NCBI RefSeq assembly: GCF_003315035.1
Contig: NZ_QNRE01000009.1
Location: 232,169 to 296,168 of the forward strand
DNA from: Nocardia puris
Lineage (GTDB): Bacteria > Actinomycetota > Actinomycetes > Mycobacteriales > Mycobacteriaceae
Reading direction: 5' to 3'
Length of the DNA: 64,000 nucleotides
Both the position numbers and the translations under genes were made by a program. This document shows positions 40,390-47,682 of this stretch, one piece after another; positions within the stretch are counted from its first letter, which is position 1, and each line of letters opens with the position of its first letter. The notes beneath the pieces are model-generated. The model did not search any database. It saw only the letters and a program-made list of their open reading frames with translations, and was not told the origin of the DNA.

Positions 40390-41036
40390 GCGGCGCCCCC
40401 GTCAGGACCAGCAACGTCCGCAGCCCGGTGTCGGCGGGCGCGGCCGGTATCGAGTCCGAGCGGCGTATCCACGAGCCGACGTTCTGTCACGAATTCGGGG
40501 ACGCTGAAGTGCACGGAAAGCTCGGCGGCCGTGCCGATGTCGTTGCTCCACGCCCGGCGAAGTAGGCGGTCAGGTACAAGAAGGTGATCGGCAAAGTGGT
40601 CGGCAGCTTGCTCGGCAAGGTAGCGGCTACTGGTGGCGTCTGTACTGGGATAGAGGTCGTCAGCGTGAGGGTAATCGAGGATGTGCTTGAACTCGCGGGC
40701 CAGCGCCCAGCGCTGCTGCTTCCAGCTATCGGCGTACGCAAGTTGGATGACCCACTGCCGAGCGGCGGTATCCCAGAATCCAGCGCTCGGTAGGCGTTGA
40801 CCGGGAACCCATTCGACGCGAATCCCCCTGAGTTCAGTTATCACCTCCGCTGGAATCATTCCCGTGTCTACTGGATGCGCGTCGAGGAGCATCTCGGCCT
40901 GCCGTCGCGCCAGGTGCAGGCTGCGCTCAACAGGAGTAACTCCCACCGCGGCGATCGCCCTAAGCTTTGCCAGCGTTACCCGTGGGGGGTCATTGCCTTC
41001 TCTACTTGATTTCAGTGGTGGTACCGCCTGTGACAT
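40386..41036 (-). CDS. ImmA/IrrE-family metallopeptidase-like protein with altered HExxH
   Basis: 216 residues. The layout is that of ImmA proteases, which cleave XRE-type repressors of mobile elements: ALAREFKHILDYP stands where AHELGHLL is usual, and EQAADHFADHLLVPDRLL matches the third-ligand helix. The first His of HExxH is Arg (REFKH), so zinc binding and cleavage may be lost or altered. ATG at 41036 follows GGAGATGTGAC. It lies just downstream of the XRE regulator, as ImmA usually does, and may form an anti-repressor pair with it. Confidence 0.85.
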   Translation of the reverse strand: MSQAVPPLKSSREGNDPPRVTLAKLRAIAAVGVTPVERSLHLARRQAEMLLDAHPVDTGMIPAEVITELRGIRVEWVPGQRLPSAGFWDTAARQWVIQLAYADSWKQQRWALAREFKHILDYPHADDLYPSTDATSSRYLAEQAADHFADHLLVPDRLLRRAWSNDIGTAAELSVHFSVPEFVTERRLVDTPLGLDTGRARRHRAADVAGPDGGAA

Positions 41037-41086
41037 GTCACATCTCCTTTCTTTACATTTCTTCGCCAACCTCGCCTACTGCACAC

Positions 41087-41473
41087 TTACGCGATAATCC
41101 GACGATACGCATGCAGCTCAATCTGATCCCTGGCGGCAATAGCGGCAATAGCTTGCTCAATATCGTCAGCCACACGCCCAGACACCCCTTGGTAGATGAC
41201 GCGGATTGCGGGCTGGTCTTGCCTAGCTGCAGGTGTCAGCCATCCGGCGATGACATATAGCTCGTCGGCCGCGATGTCGAGGGCATCGGCTATCATGCGC
41301 AAGCTGTCTGGCGTCGGTTTGACGAAGACTTCCTGCTCGATTCTGGTTATGGTTGACGGATGCAGCCCCGATCGCTCTGCCAGCTCCGATCGAGTCATGC
41401 ATAGCTCTTTACGTCGCGTTTTGATGACGTTCGCCAGATTGGCAGCGGAGCCCCTGCTCCTGGATGTACCCAT
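41087..41473 (-). CDS. XRE-family transcriptional regulator
   Basis: 128 residues. The helix-turn-helix spans about residues 13-70: VIKTRRKELCMTRSELAERS, GLHPSTITRIEQE and PDSLRMIADALDIAADELYV. The C-terminal part has AIRVIYQGVSGRVADDIEQA and is helical. It is probably the element repressor, with the ImmA-like protein downstream as its antagonist. AGGAG lies eight bases before the ATG. A paired inverted repeat in its leader (41521-41568) is a candidate operator. Confidence 0.92.
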   Translation of the reverse strand: MGTSRSRGSAANLANVIKTRRKELCMTRSELAERSGLHPSTITRIEQEVFVKPTPDSLRMIADALDIAADELYVIAGWLTPAARQDQPAIRVIYQGVSGRVADDIEQAIAAIAARDQIELHAYRRIIA

Positions 41474-41520
41474 AGTTGTTTCTCCTATTATTGTTACCCA
41501 GTCGGAAAATAACTCCTTTC

Positions 41521-41568
41521 TTGCGCGAAAGCAATTGTTTTTGACAATTTAACATCGCTTTCTCGCAA
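41521..41568. promoter_or_regulatory. Nested inverted repeats upstream of the XRE gene
   Basis: TTGCGCGAAAGC (41521-41532) and GCTTTCTCGCAA (41557-41568) are inverted copies with one mismatch; inside them AATTGT (41533-41538) mirrors ACAATT (41544-41549). They lie about 48-95 bases before the XRE start. The position and symmetry fit an autoregulatory operator. The TTGCG half-site also occurs in the palindrome at 47333-47348. Confidence 0.5.
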
Positions 41569-41590
41569 AAATGCGCCTCCATTTGTCGAA

Positions 41591-42226
41591 CTAGGCTTGA
41601 ATGCTGAATATCCACACGCCGTTCTCTGCGGGCAGTGGCACGATCACGCCGTCGGCCTCCAATTGAGCAGCCACAGCTTGGTAGTCGACAGCAACGAACG
41701 GACGGATCTCCTGGGGCATCGCCCGGTCGAGAATGGCCTCGTACGCCATCGGCCGGAGCTGTTCGCGGATGAAGGCAGCGGCCGACTCGTAGTGCCCCTT
41801 GTAGGCGCGGGCGAAGTGGTACAGCGGCTGACGGTCGTCTTCGTTGTATTTGGCCCAAGCGGCGAAAGCGGGGCCGTACTCCTTAATGCCGATGGCGATT
41901 TCGGACAGCGTGTCGATGCTGTCGACACCTTCGAGTCCGATCGCGCCGGTGGTGACGTCGAAGGCGCCGTAGTCGCGGTAGTCCCAGATGTACAGCGGAT
42001 TCCCGGCGTGCTCCTCGTCTGTCAGCGCGCTGTACATTTCGGCCTCGATGTCGCGTGGCGACCGGGCCATATCCAGCCAGAGCCCAGCGGTGAGCTCGGT
42101 CCGGAGCGGCAGGCCGCGGGTGACATAGATCCGGGGGTTGAGCTCGCGTGGCTCGGGTTCGTGGCTAACGGCGCGTTCGAGCTGGGGCGGATGTTCGCCG
42201 TGTGAATGGGGAAGGCGTTCACTCAC
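41591..42226 (-). CDS. ArdA-like antirestriction protein
   Basis: 211 residues. After a 30-residue basic leader, PRIYVTRGLPLRTELTAGLW, then LDMARSPRDIEAEMYSAL, PLYIWDYRDYGAFD and a run of acidic residues (EYGPAFAAWAKYNEDD) match ArdA, the DNA-mimic that protects incoming mobile DNA from type I restriction. ArdA genes are typical of conjugative elements. The start GTG 42226 has AAGGAGG at good spacing, and two further in-frame GTG/ATG codons exist. It is expressed with the upstream hypothetical (overlapping ends). Confidence 0.85.
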   Translation of the reverse strand: MSERLPHSHGEHPPQLERAVSHEPEPRELNPRIYVTRGLPLRTELTAGLWLDMARSPRDIEAEMYSALTDEEHAGNPLYIWDYRDYGAFDVTTGAIGLEGVDSIDTLSEIAIGIKEYGPAFAAWAKYNEDDRQPLYHFARAYKGHYESAAAFIREQLRPMAYEAILDRAMPQEIRPFVAVDYQAVAAQLEADGVIVPLPAENGVWIFSIQA

Positions 42227-42656
42227 GACCACCTCCTTCCCCAGGCGCGGATGCCGTTCGTCCTGGTTCGCCTGAGATTTCGTGGCGGATCAGACGAAGG
42301 GCGACAGCTTCGAGCGCCCCTTGCAGGTCGCTGGTCGTGAGTTTGTCGTGCTCACCGGCGAAGCGAACGATCTCGTTGAAGACCTGGTTGGCCACGGCTG
42401 CTTCGGCGTGCATGTTCCCCTCACTGGTGGGGTCGAACTGATGCGTGAACCGCACGACTTTGGCGGCGACGCGGGCTGCGGCTGCGTGGTCGCCAGGATG
42501 TTTGGCTAGATTGTCCACGGCGGCCAGCAGGGCGTCGCTGATCGTCCACAGCAGTTCCCATTCCTGGTCGCTGTCGTGTTCTGGGAGCGTGGCTGGCATG
42601 GCGTCGGGCTCCTGGCGGTGCTCACCTGAATTATGTTGCGGATAGTGCTCTTTCAT
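42219..42656 (-). CDS. Hypothetical element protein
   Basis: 145 residues starting MKEHYPQHNSGEHRQEPDAM. The central part is helical: WELLWTISDALLAAVDNLAK and AAAARVAAKVVRFTHQFDPT, then AVANQVFNEIVRFAGEHDKL. The ends are charged and Pro/Gly-rich. I recognise no family. ATG at 42656 follows AAAGGAG. Its stop overlaps the start of the ArdA gene, so it probably belongs to the same early-transfer or protection operon. Confidence 0.7.
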   Translation of the reverse strand: MKEHYPQHNSGEHRQEPDAMPATLPEHDSDQEWELLWTISDALLAAVDNLAKHPGDHAAAARVAAKVVRFTHQFDPTSEGNMHAEAAVANQVFNEIVRFAGEHDKLTTSDLQGALEAVALRLIRHEISGEPGRTASAPGEGGGRE

Positions 42657-42762
42657 AGGCTCCTTTCGGGTTACGCTTGTGTGTTCGGCCGGACGGGTGG
42701 CAGAGAGCGTGAACGCTCGATCTGTCACCCGCCGGCCGTCACCGGGGGTCGCTGAGTGGGAC

Positions 42763-43131
42763 TCAGCTGTCCGGCTGTCCGCTGTCCTGTTTGCCGGTGC
42801 GGCGGGTCCGGGGGCTAGGTTTGCTCTCGGATTCGCCGGTTGCCGTGTCATCCTGGGTGGGCGGCGGTGGCGTGGCGGCGAACAGGTTGGCGATGGCTGC
42901 CTGGCGGGCACGCGCTTCTTCTTCGATGGCGGCGCGAGCGGCGTCGGCTTTGGCCATCAGCTCGGAATCGTTCTTGGCGGCGTCGATGTAGGCATCGACG
43001 GCTTTGAAGCACTCGGTCTTCAGGTTGCTGCCGCGCAGTTCGGCGATCCAGGTGAGCTGGGCGTGCCGGGCGGTGTCGATCCGGATGGCAAGGGTGACTT
43101 CCTTGCCGCCGGACACCTCGGGTGTGGACAT
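42763..43131 (-). CDS. Small basic/helical protein, possible ribbon-helix-helix
   Basis: 122 residues. The first 50 residues (MSTPEVSGGKEVTLAIRIDT, then ARHAQLTWIAELRGSNLKTE) suggest a strand-helix-helix as in ribbon-helix-helix DNA-binding proteins, which serve as partition or mobilisation accessory factors. A helical, Ala/Glu-rich middle and a disordered Ser/Lys/Arg tail follow. Its place beside the relaxation and coupling genes would fit an accessory transfer role; this is inference. Confidence 0.6.
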   Translation of the reverse strand: MSTPEVSGGKEVTLAIRIDTARHAQLTWIAELRGSNLKTECFKAVDAYIDAAKNDSELMAKADAARAAIEEEARARQAAIANLFAATPPPPTQDDTATGESESKPSPRTRRTGKQDSGQPDS

Positions 43132-43244
43132 CGCTCCTCCTCGGTGCGAGCGGCCGGTAAACGCTTGCTGCGCTTACGGGTACGGCCGCATGACACCGAG
43201 GAGCCAAAGCTACGGTCCCGCGCGAGCCAGGCTCGGAACCGTGT

Positions 43245-43832
43245 TCATCCGGCTTCTCCCTGCCGGAATTTCGAGTCGGACGGCACCGGGTAGCCGGCGA
43301 TGACAATGTCGGAGTCGATTTCGTTGCCCCAGGCATCCCAGCCAGGCTGCGACCTCCGGGCAAACAGTTCGAGATACGGGCCCTTCGAAACCCGTTCGAT
43401 GATGGCGTACTGTTCCTCCGGCTTGTGGCTGTGGGACTGGAGCGGCGCGAACACCCAGGTCGGCTGCGCCTTGAAGTTGACCGGAGCGCGACCTCGGGTT
43501 CCGAGGATCATGTGTTCGGTGGTGTTTCTCAGGTAGACGCCCAGGCCGAGGCGCGGTTTGACCCAGGTGAGCGGACTGCGCGGAACGAACCCCCATGCCT
43601 CCATAACGTCGTAACCGATGCGCAGAGTGGCATTCGTTACCCAGAGCCATAGGTGGGCGTCGTCCTCGGCCAGATCGGCGACGGGGATGGCCTTGATTTG
43701 TTCGACGGTCATCAAGGGGTAGTGCTGGTCCGCGCCGCGGCCTCCGGTCTGGTGGATATCCCAGGGCGGGTCGGCCATGATCGTGCGGTAGCGGGTCCTT
43801 CGTGTGGGGTGAATGTGATCGCTACTGGTCAT
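43245..43832 (-). CDS. MT-A70-family DNA N6-adenine methyltransferase
   Basis: 195 residues. The catalytic motif is IMADPPWDIH (about residue 20), with HLWLWVTNATL, GYDVMEAWGFVP, TWVKPRLGLG and KGPYLELFARR downstream, the full MT-A70 core. It overlaps the end of the replication-relaxation gene by 11 bases. On a mobile element it probably methylates adenine in DNA to evade host restriction, alongside ArdA. No cognate restriction enzyme is visible, so it appears to be an orphan. Confidence 0.92.
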   Translation of the reverse strand: MTSSDHIHPTRRTRYRTIMADPPWDIHQTGGRGADQHYPLMTVEQIKAIPVADLAEDDAHLWLWVTNATLRIGYDVMEAWGFVPRSPLTWVKPRLGLGVYLRNTTEHMILGTRGRAPVNFKAQPTWVFAPLQSHSHKPEEQYAIIERVSKGPYLELFARRSQPGWDAWGNEIDSDIVIAGYPVPSDSKFRQGEAG

Positions 43833-44829
43833 ATTCGGCTCCTTTCTGCATGGCGAGGATGAGGTCGTGGGGTGCGATGATCTGGAACAGACCGTCCGGG
43901 AGGTGGCGGTCCTTGGCGATGGCCTTGCGCAGAGCGGCCCGCCGCCGCTTAGCCTTGGCTTCGGTATCAGCAGTCATCGACCAGACGACGGTCGGGAAGG
44001 TGTTGTCGGCGCGCTCCTGTTCGATGCCTTGACGGCGATATGACTCGTAGTCACGGCACTTCTTCAGCAGGGTCGGCAAATGTTCAGTGCCCATGTCGAT
44101 CTCGATGAAGGCTGCGTCGACGTAGTCGCTCCCCGGCGGTGTCGCGGTCTCGGCGTACAGGTCAGGCTTGAGGGTCAGGCGTGCACCACCGACGCCAACG
44201 TACGTCCGCCAGGAGGTGGGCTCGATCTCGCAGCGCAGCAGTTCGAGTTGCCGGGCACGATCGGCTTGGACGAAGGCCACGTGAGCGTCGGCAATGCCCA
44301 GCTGGTGGTCAAGGAACCGTTGAGTTGGTTGTTCGAACCTCCGCCTCGCAGTACGTCCGCTGTCCAGGCGCAGCAGCCGGTCGCCAACTTCATCGACGTA
44401 GTGGACTGAGGCACTGCTGCCCGCCTGGTGCCCACCGATCCGTTGCGGCAAGCAGCTAAGAACGCGGTGCCGCCGGAGCCGTGCCAACACCCGTTGGGCC
44501 GACCGAAGTCCACTGGATTCAGGCTGATCGCCAAAATGCAGCGAACGGATGTGTGCCACGGACAAGAAGCGGTGTTCATCGACAGACCGCAGGATCGACC
44601 AGTCCCGCTCACTGAGCTGCTGGGCGAGCCGGGCCAGGTCGCGAACCGGCCGCCGAGCAGGCTGTGTGGTGCCCGAAAAGGCACCATCATTCCCCTCCCG
44701 CAAGGCAGGAAACTGCGGGGTCAGAAGGGATTTCGTGGTCAGGCCGGGACGAACAGCGGGACGAATACCGCTCCCAGATGTCGTTGCTTCATCTACGTCA
44801 CTACTTCCGTACGACTTTTCAGACTTCAT
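43822..44829 (-). CDS. Replication-relaxation family protein
   Basis: 335 residues. After an unstructured first 60, QLSERDWSILRSVDEHRFLS, then VAHIRSLHFG and SAQRVLARLRRHRVLSCL form a winged-helix start. LDHQLGIADAHVAFVQA, LTLKPDLYAETA and DAAFIEIDMGTEHLPTLLKK give the replic_relax/restriction-like core with acidic residues. The family occurs on actinobacterial plasmids and ICEs next to VirD4-like ATPases, as here, and is proposed to act in DNA processing for transfer. It is coupled to the ATPase gene by ATGA. Confidence 0.85.
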   Translation of the reverse strand: MKSEKSYGSSDVDEATTSGSGIRPAVRPGLTTKSLLTPQFPALREGNDGAFSGTTQPARRPVRDLARLAQQLSERDWSILRSVDEHRFLSVAHIRSLHFGDQPESSGLRSAQRVLARLRRHRVLSCLPQRIGGHQAGSSASVHYVDEVGDRLLRLDSGRTARRRFEQPTQRFLDHQLGIADAHVAFVQADRARQLELLRCEIEPTSWRTYVGVGGARLTLKPDLYAETATPPGSDYVDAAFIEIDMGTEHLPTLLKKCRDYESYRRQGIEQERADNTFPTVVWSMTADTEAKAKRRRAALRKAIAKDRHLPDGLFQIIAPHDLILAMQKGAEYDQ

Positions 44830-47018
44830 GACTGCCTCCTTCGGCGTCCGCCGCGTGGGTTGTCCATGTCGCCCGCCACCTGGTCAAGCAGTTCGGTGAA
44901 GCCCTGCTCGACTTCGTCGAGCGGCTGGCCGTAGCGTTCGCGGGACAGGCGCCGGATCTCATTCGGATCCGATGTGGCCGGAGGTGGTGGCAGTGTCACG
45001 CCTGACGCCCACGGCTGGACCGTGTTGTCGCGCATGGCGTTGACGTAGACATGGTGGGCAGGCAGCGCGCCGAAGTCCTCGGGGGCGAGGACGGATTGTC
45101 CGGTGGCCATGTCCTTGGCGTCGCCGGATTGGAGTTGGAAGGTGATGCGGCTTCTCGCGTTGTTGCGGAAGGCGTCCAGCATCGCGGGCGGCAGCTGCTT
45201 CTGGTACTGGTGCGCCAGGTGGAATCCGGCCCGCAGGCTGCGAGCGGTGGCGAGCGCATCGCCCAAATCCGTTGGCAGCTTGAGGTAGTCCTGGACTTCG
45301 TCGATGTAGACCATCACCGGCGTCCGAGTGTCTTCCGGCGTCCCGGCGCGCTCGCGGACGGCCTGCCAGAGTTCGGCCAGGATGATGGCCCCGAGCAGGG
45401 TTGCCGACTCCGGCCCGATGACGCCCTTCTGGAGCGGTACCAGGAGCACCTTGTTCTCCCGGAGGACTTGCCGGATGTTGAACTTCGGGTTGCGTTGTGC
45501 CAGCACCGCTCTCAGCTGCCGGGTCAGCAGGGGCCGGAGTTTGTTGCTGAGCGGGGCGATTTTGGTGTCGACCGCTTCGGGTGACAGCGAGTCGAACCAT
45601 TGCCAGAACGGCCCGGCGGCGAACGGATCTTCTCGGATCACCCGCTGAGTGAGCGACCGCCGAAACCCCGGGTTGGTCAGCAGCAGCGGCAGCATGGTCA
45701 GGCTGGCGTCGTCGCGTTTGGCCAGAACCTCCAACGAGTTTCGGAGGATGTCGGCTGACCGCGGCCCGAGGTCGCCGTGGATGGCGTGGATGGTGCCGAA
45801 CAGCGAGTCGGCGATCACCTCTGGCGTTCGGCCGTCGCTGTGCGCCAGCGGGTTGATGCCGACCGGCGCGCTGTCGAGCGGGTCGAGCAGCACGATGTCG
45901 GCTTTGCGGTGGTCGGGGATGCGCGCCAGGATGTCGGCCACCAAGTCCTTCGGCTCGATCACCACCACCGGCCGGCCCGCCTCAAGGTCCTGGACGATCA
46001 GGTTGAGCAGCAGGGTCGACTTGCCGGTTCCGTTGGGCCCGATGACCCAGGTGTGGCGCATGGCGTCGAGCACGTCGTAGCCGATCGTGCCGCTGACCCC
46101 AGGCGCGTTGGCGGTCGCGATCACCCGTTTCCCGCTGAGCAGTGCCGGGGTTGGTCGGACCGGGCGCGGATGGATAGGCGGCTGGCCTGGGAACCGGTCG
46201 TCGCGGTTGTCCGATACCGGCCAGGCCAAGAGGTGGCTCACTTCGGGGACGCTGAGCGGCTGGGCCGGGGTCAGGATCGACCAGGTGGCCTTGGGCTGAT
46301 TGACAGCGCCGGGCTTGTCGTTCACCAGCTTCAAATGCGCCCCAGGCGTTTCCACCGTCCCGATGGCGGCAGCCAGTCCGAGCAGCAGGGATTTCCTGCG
46401 GTCCGCGGCAGCGGCCTGCACGCCGAGCCGGATAGCGGCAGTGAAGCCATGCTGGCCGAGCTTGCGCAGGAGGGCTTGTTTGGCGTTCGGGCGCCGGTCC
46501 GGCACCAAGCCGCTCCATACCTTTGAGGCTGTCGATTGATGGCTGCCGGTGGGCCGTTCGGTCGGGAGCATCGGCTGGCGGCGCGGCCCGAGCACCAGCT
46601 GGACGACCAACCGTTCGCCGGGGGCGTTCACCGCGGTAAGTGCGCTCAGGATGGAGCGGCTGGTGGCCACCCGGTCCGAGGGCTCCAACGGCCAGTCGGT
46701 CGCCGTCAGTTTCAGCCGACGCGCGGTCGCGATCTCACCTCGTTCGTTGCTGTCGAACGGGGTGACCACCGATCCCGGTACCAGCTGTTCAACCGAGCGC
46801 CGTACGCCATGGGCGTGCCGTAGCTGGGTGCCGACCAGGTATTCCACCCCGTCGACAGTCGAACGAGCCTCAAGAATCAGCTGCGGGGCGTGTTTCTGCG
46901 CCGCCCAGTCCCGGAGAAGCGCCAGGGCCGATGCCTCGCGAAACGGGCTGGGCCAGAATAGGAATTGCCAGACCAGTGAGTCGGCTGTCAGTTCCGGCGT
47001 TGCCGGGATGGTCGTCAT
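44826..47018 (-). CDS. VirD4/TraG-like conjugative ATPase
   Basis: 730 residues. Walker A is WVIGPNGTGKSTLLLNLIVQ (about residues 324-343) and Walker B VMVYIDEVQDYLKL (about 563), followed by ARSLRAGFHLAHQYQKQLP, typical of TraG/VirD4/TraC-type hexameric motors that pump DNA through a conjugation pore. The N-terminal 300 residues lack membrane helices, so it resembles the soluble TraC-like type found with replic_relax proteins in actinobacteria. It is the only large transfer ATPase visible. ATGA coupling on both sides is seen. Confidence 0.9.
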   Translation of the reverse strand: MTTIPATPELTADSLVWQFLFWPSPFREASALALLRDWAAQKHAPQLILEARSTVDGVEYLVGTQLRHAHGVRRSVEQLVPGSVVTPFDSNERGEIATARRLKLTATDWPLEPSDRVATSRSILSALTAVNAPGERLVVQLVLGPRRQPMLPTERPTGSHQSTASKVWSGLVPDRRPNAKQALLRKLGQHGFTAAIRLGVQAAAADRRKSLLLGLAAAIGTVETPGAHLKLVNDKPGAVNQPKATWSILTPAQPLSVPEVSHLLAWPVSDNRDDRFPGQPPIHPRPVRPTPALLSGKRVIATANAPGVSGTIGYDVLDAMRHTWVIGPNGTGKSTLLLNLIVQDLEAGRPVVVIEPKDLVADILARIPDHRKADIVLLDPLDSAPVGINPLAHSDGRTPEVIADSLFGTIHAIHGDLGPRSADILRNSLEVLAKRDDASLTMLPLLLTNPGFRRSLTQRVIREDPFAAGPFWQWFDSLSPEAVDTKIAPLSNKLRPLLTRQLRAVLAQRNPKFNIRQVLRENKVLLVPLQKGVIGPESATLLGAIILAELWQAVRERAGTPEDTRTPVMVYIDEVQDYLKLPTDLGDALATARSLRAGFHLAHQYQKQLPPAMLDAFRNNARSRITFQLQSGDAKDMATGQSVLAPEDFGALPAHHVYVNAMRDNTVQPWASGVTLPPPPATSDPNEIRRLSRERYGQPLDEVEQGFTELLDQVAGDMDNPRGGRRRRQS

Positions 47019-47263
47019 TGGCGGTCTCCTTCTCGGACCTCGTCGCCCGGTGCGGCATCGGCGCCCGCGCTGTCGGCATTCGCCTTGGCGGTGTCCGTGT
47101 CGGCCAAAGCAATCGCGATGACGGCGCGGCTGAGCTTGTGCAGGTCAGGCGGATTGCGCTTCTCGCTGCGTACCGTGATGGTTCGCTCCGCCCTCGTGGA
47201 TCCGCTGCGCCGCTTGGCTTCTCGGTCCACGCGGCGATGGTTGGGGCGTCCTGTTTTAGACAT
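47015..47263 (-). CDS. Small hypothetical protein of the transfer operon
   Basis: 82 residues. MSKTGRPNHRRVDREAKRRS is strongly basic, the middle LHKLSRAVIAIALAD is helical, and the C terminus is acidic/alanine-rich. AAGGAGGAG lies six bases before ATG 47263, an excellent ribosome site. The stop overlaps the start of the ATPase gene by four bases. Possibly a DNA-binding accessory protein; no family recognised. Confidence 0.7.
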   Translation of the reverse strand: MSKTGRPNHRRVDREAKRRSGSTRAERTITVRSEKRNPPDLHKLSRAVIAIALADTDTAKANADSAGADAAPGDEVREGDRQ

Positions 47264-47332
47264 AGCTCTCCTCCTTGTCGAATTAGGTTGGTATTTCGAT
47301 GAACTTGCGCCGAACGCTTGGTCGGCACTGGA

Positions 47333-47348
47333 TTTGCGTACGCGCAAA
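47333..47348. promoter_or_regulatory. Palindrome upstream of the ATPase operon
   Basis: TTTGCG (47333-47338) and CGCAAA (47343-47348) form a perfect inverted repeat with a four-base centre, 70-85 bases before the start of the small basic gene. The AT-rich setting differs from the surrounding coding DNA. It shares the TTGCG half-site with the repeats by the XRE gene, so it may be an operator for the element repressor. Confidence 0.4.
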
Positions 47349-47473
47349 ATCCGTTCTGCGATTTACTATGAATTGCGCGGCTGCGGGGTCAAATCAAGAT
47401 TGCAAAAACCACCACACCGGCGCGAACACGGCTTGCCGTAGTAGAAAAGGCGACATTATTGGCAGAATTTCGC

Positions 47474-47680
47474 CTACCAACCGCCACGCATCTTCCGGTA
47501 GATCGCGATGCCCGCGACCGGGACGCCGACGAGGGCGGCGATCCCGATTACGAGTACCAATGCGGGCCAAATAATTTCGATGACCGCCACTGCGGCGTAG
47601 AGGGCAACAGCGCCGACCAGGAAGGCGACACAGGCGCGCTTGAAGGCTTCGGCCAGGCCCGACGGGGAGTCGCCGCTCAT
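47474..47680 (-). CDS. Small two-helix membrane protein
   Basis: 68 residues beginning MSGDSPSGLAEAFKRACVAF. Two hydrophobic segments, VAFLVGAVALYAAVAVIEII and ALVLVIGIAALVGVPVAGIA, are separated by WP, and the end is IYRKMRGGW. ATG 47680 has GGGGAG at good spacing; GTG 47686 overlaps the stop of the upstream gene (GTGA) and is an alternative start. Small membrane proteins of this kind occur in transfer operons. No family recognised. Confidence 0.7.
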   Translation of the reverse strand: MSGDSPSGLAEAFKRACVAFLVGAVALYAAVAVIEIIWPALVLVIGIAALVGVPVAGIAIYRKMRGGW

Positions 47681-47682
47681 AC

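Noticed and set aside
44826..47018. FtsK/TraB-type translocase of pSAM2-like elements
   Set aside because: The ATPase pairs with a replication-relaxation protein and carries the SLRAGFHLAHQY region of TraG/TraC-type motors; there is no FtsK gamma domain or membrane anchor.
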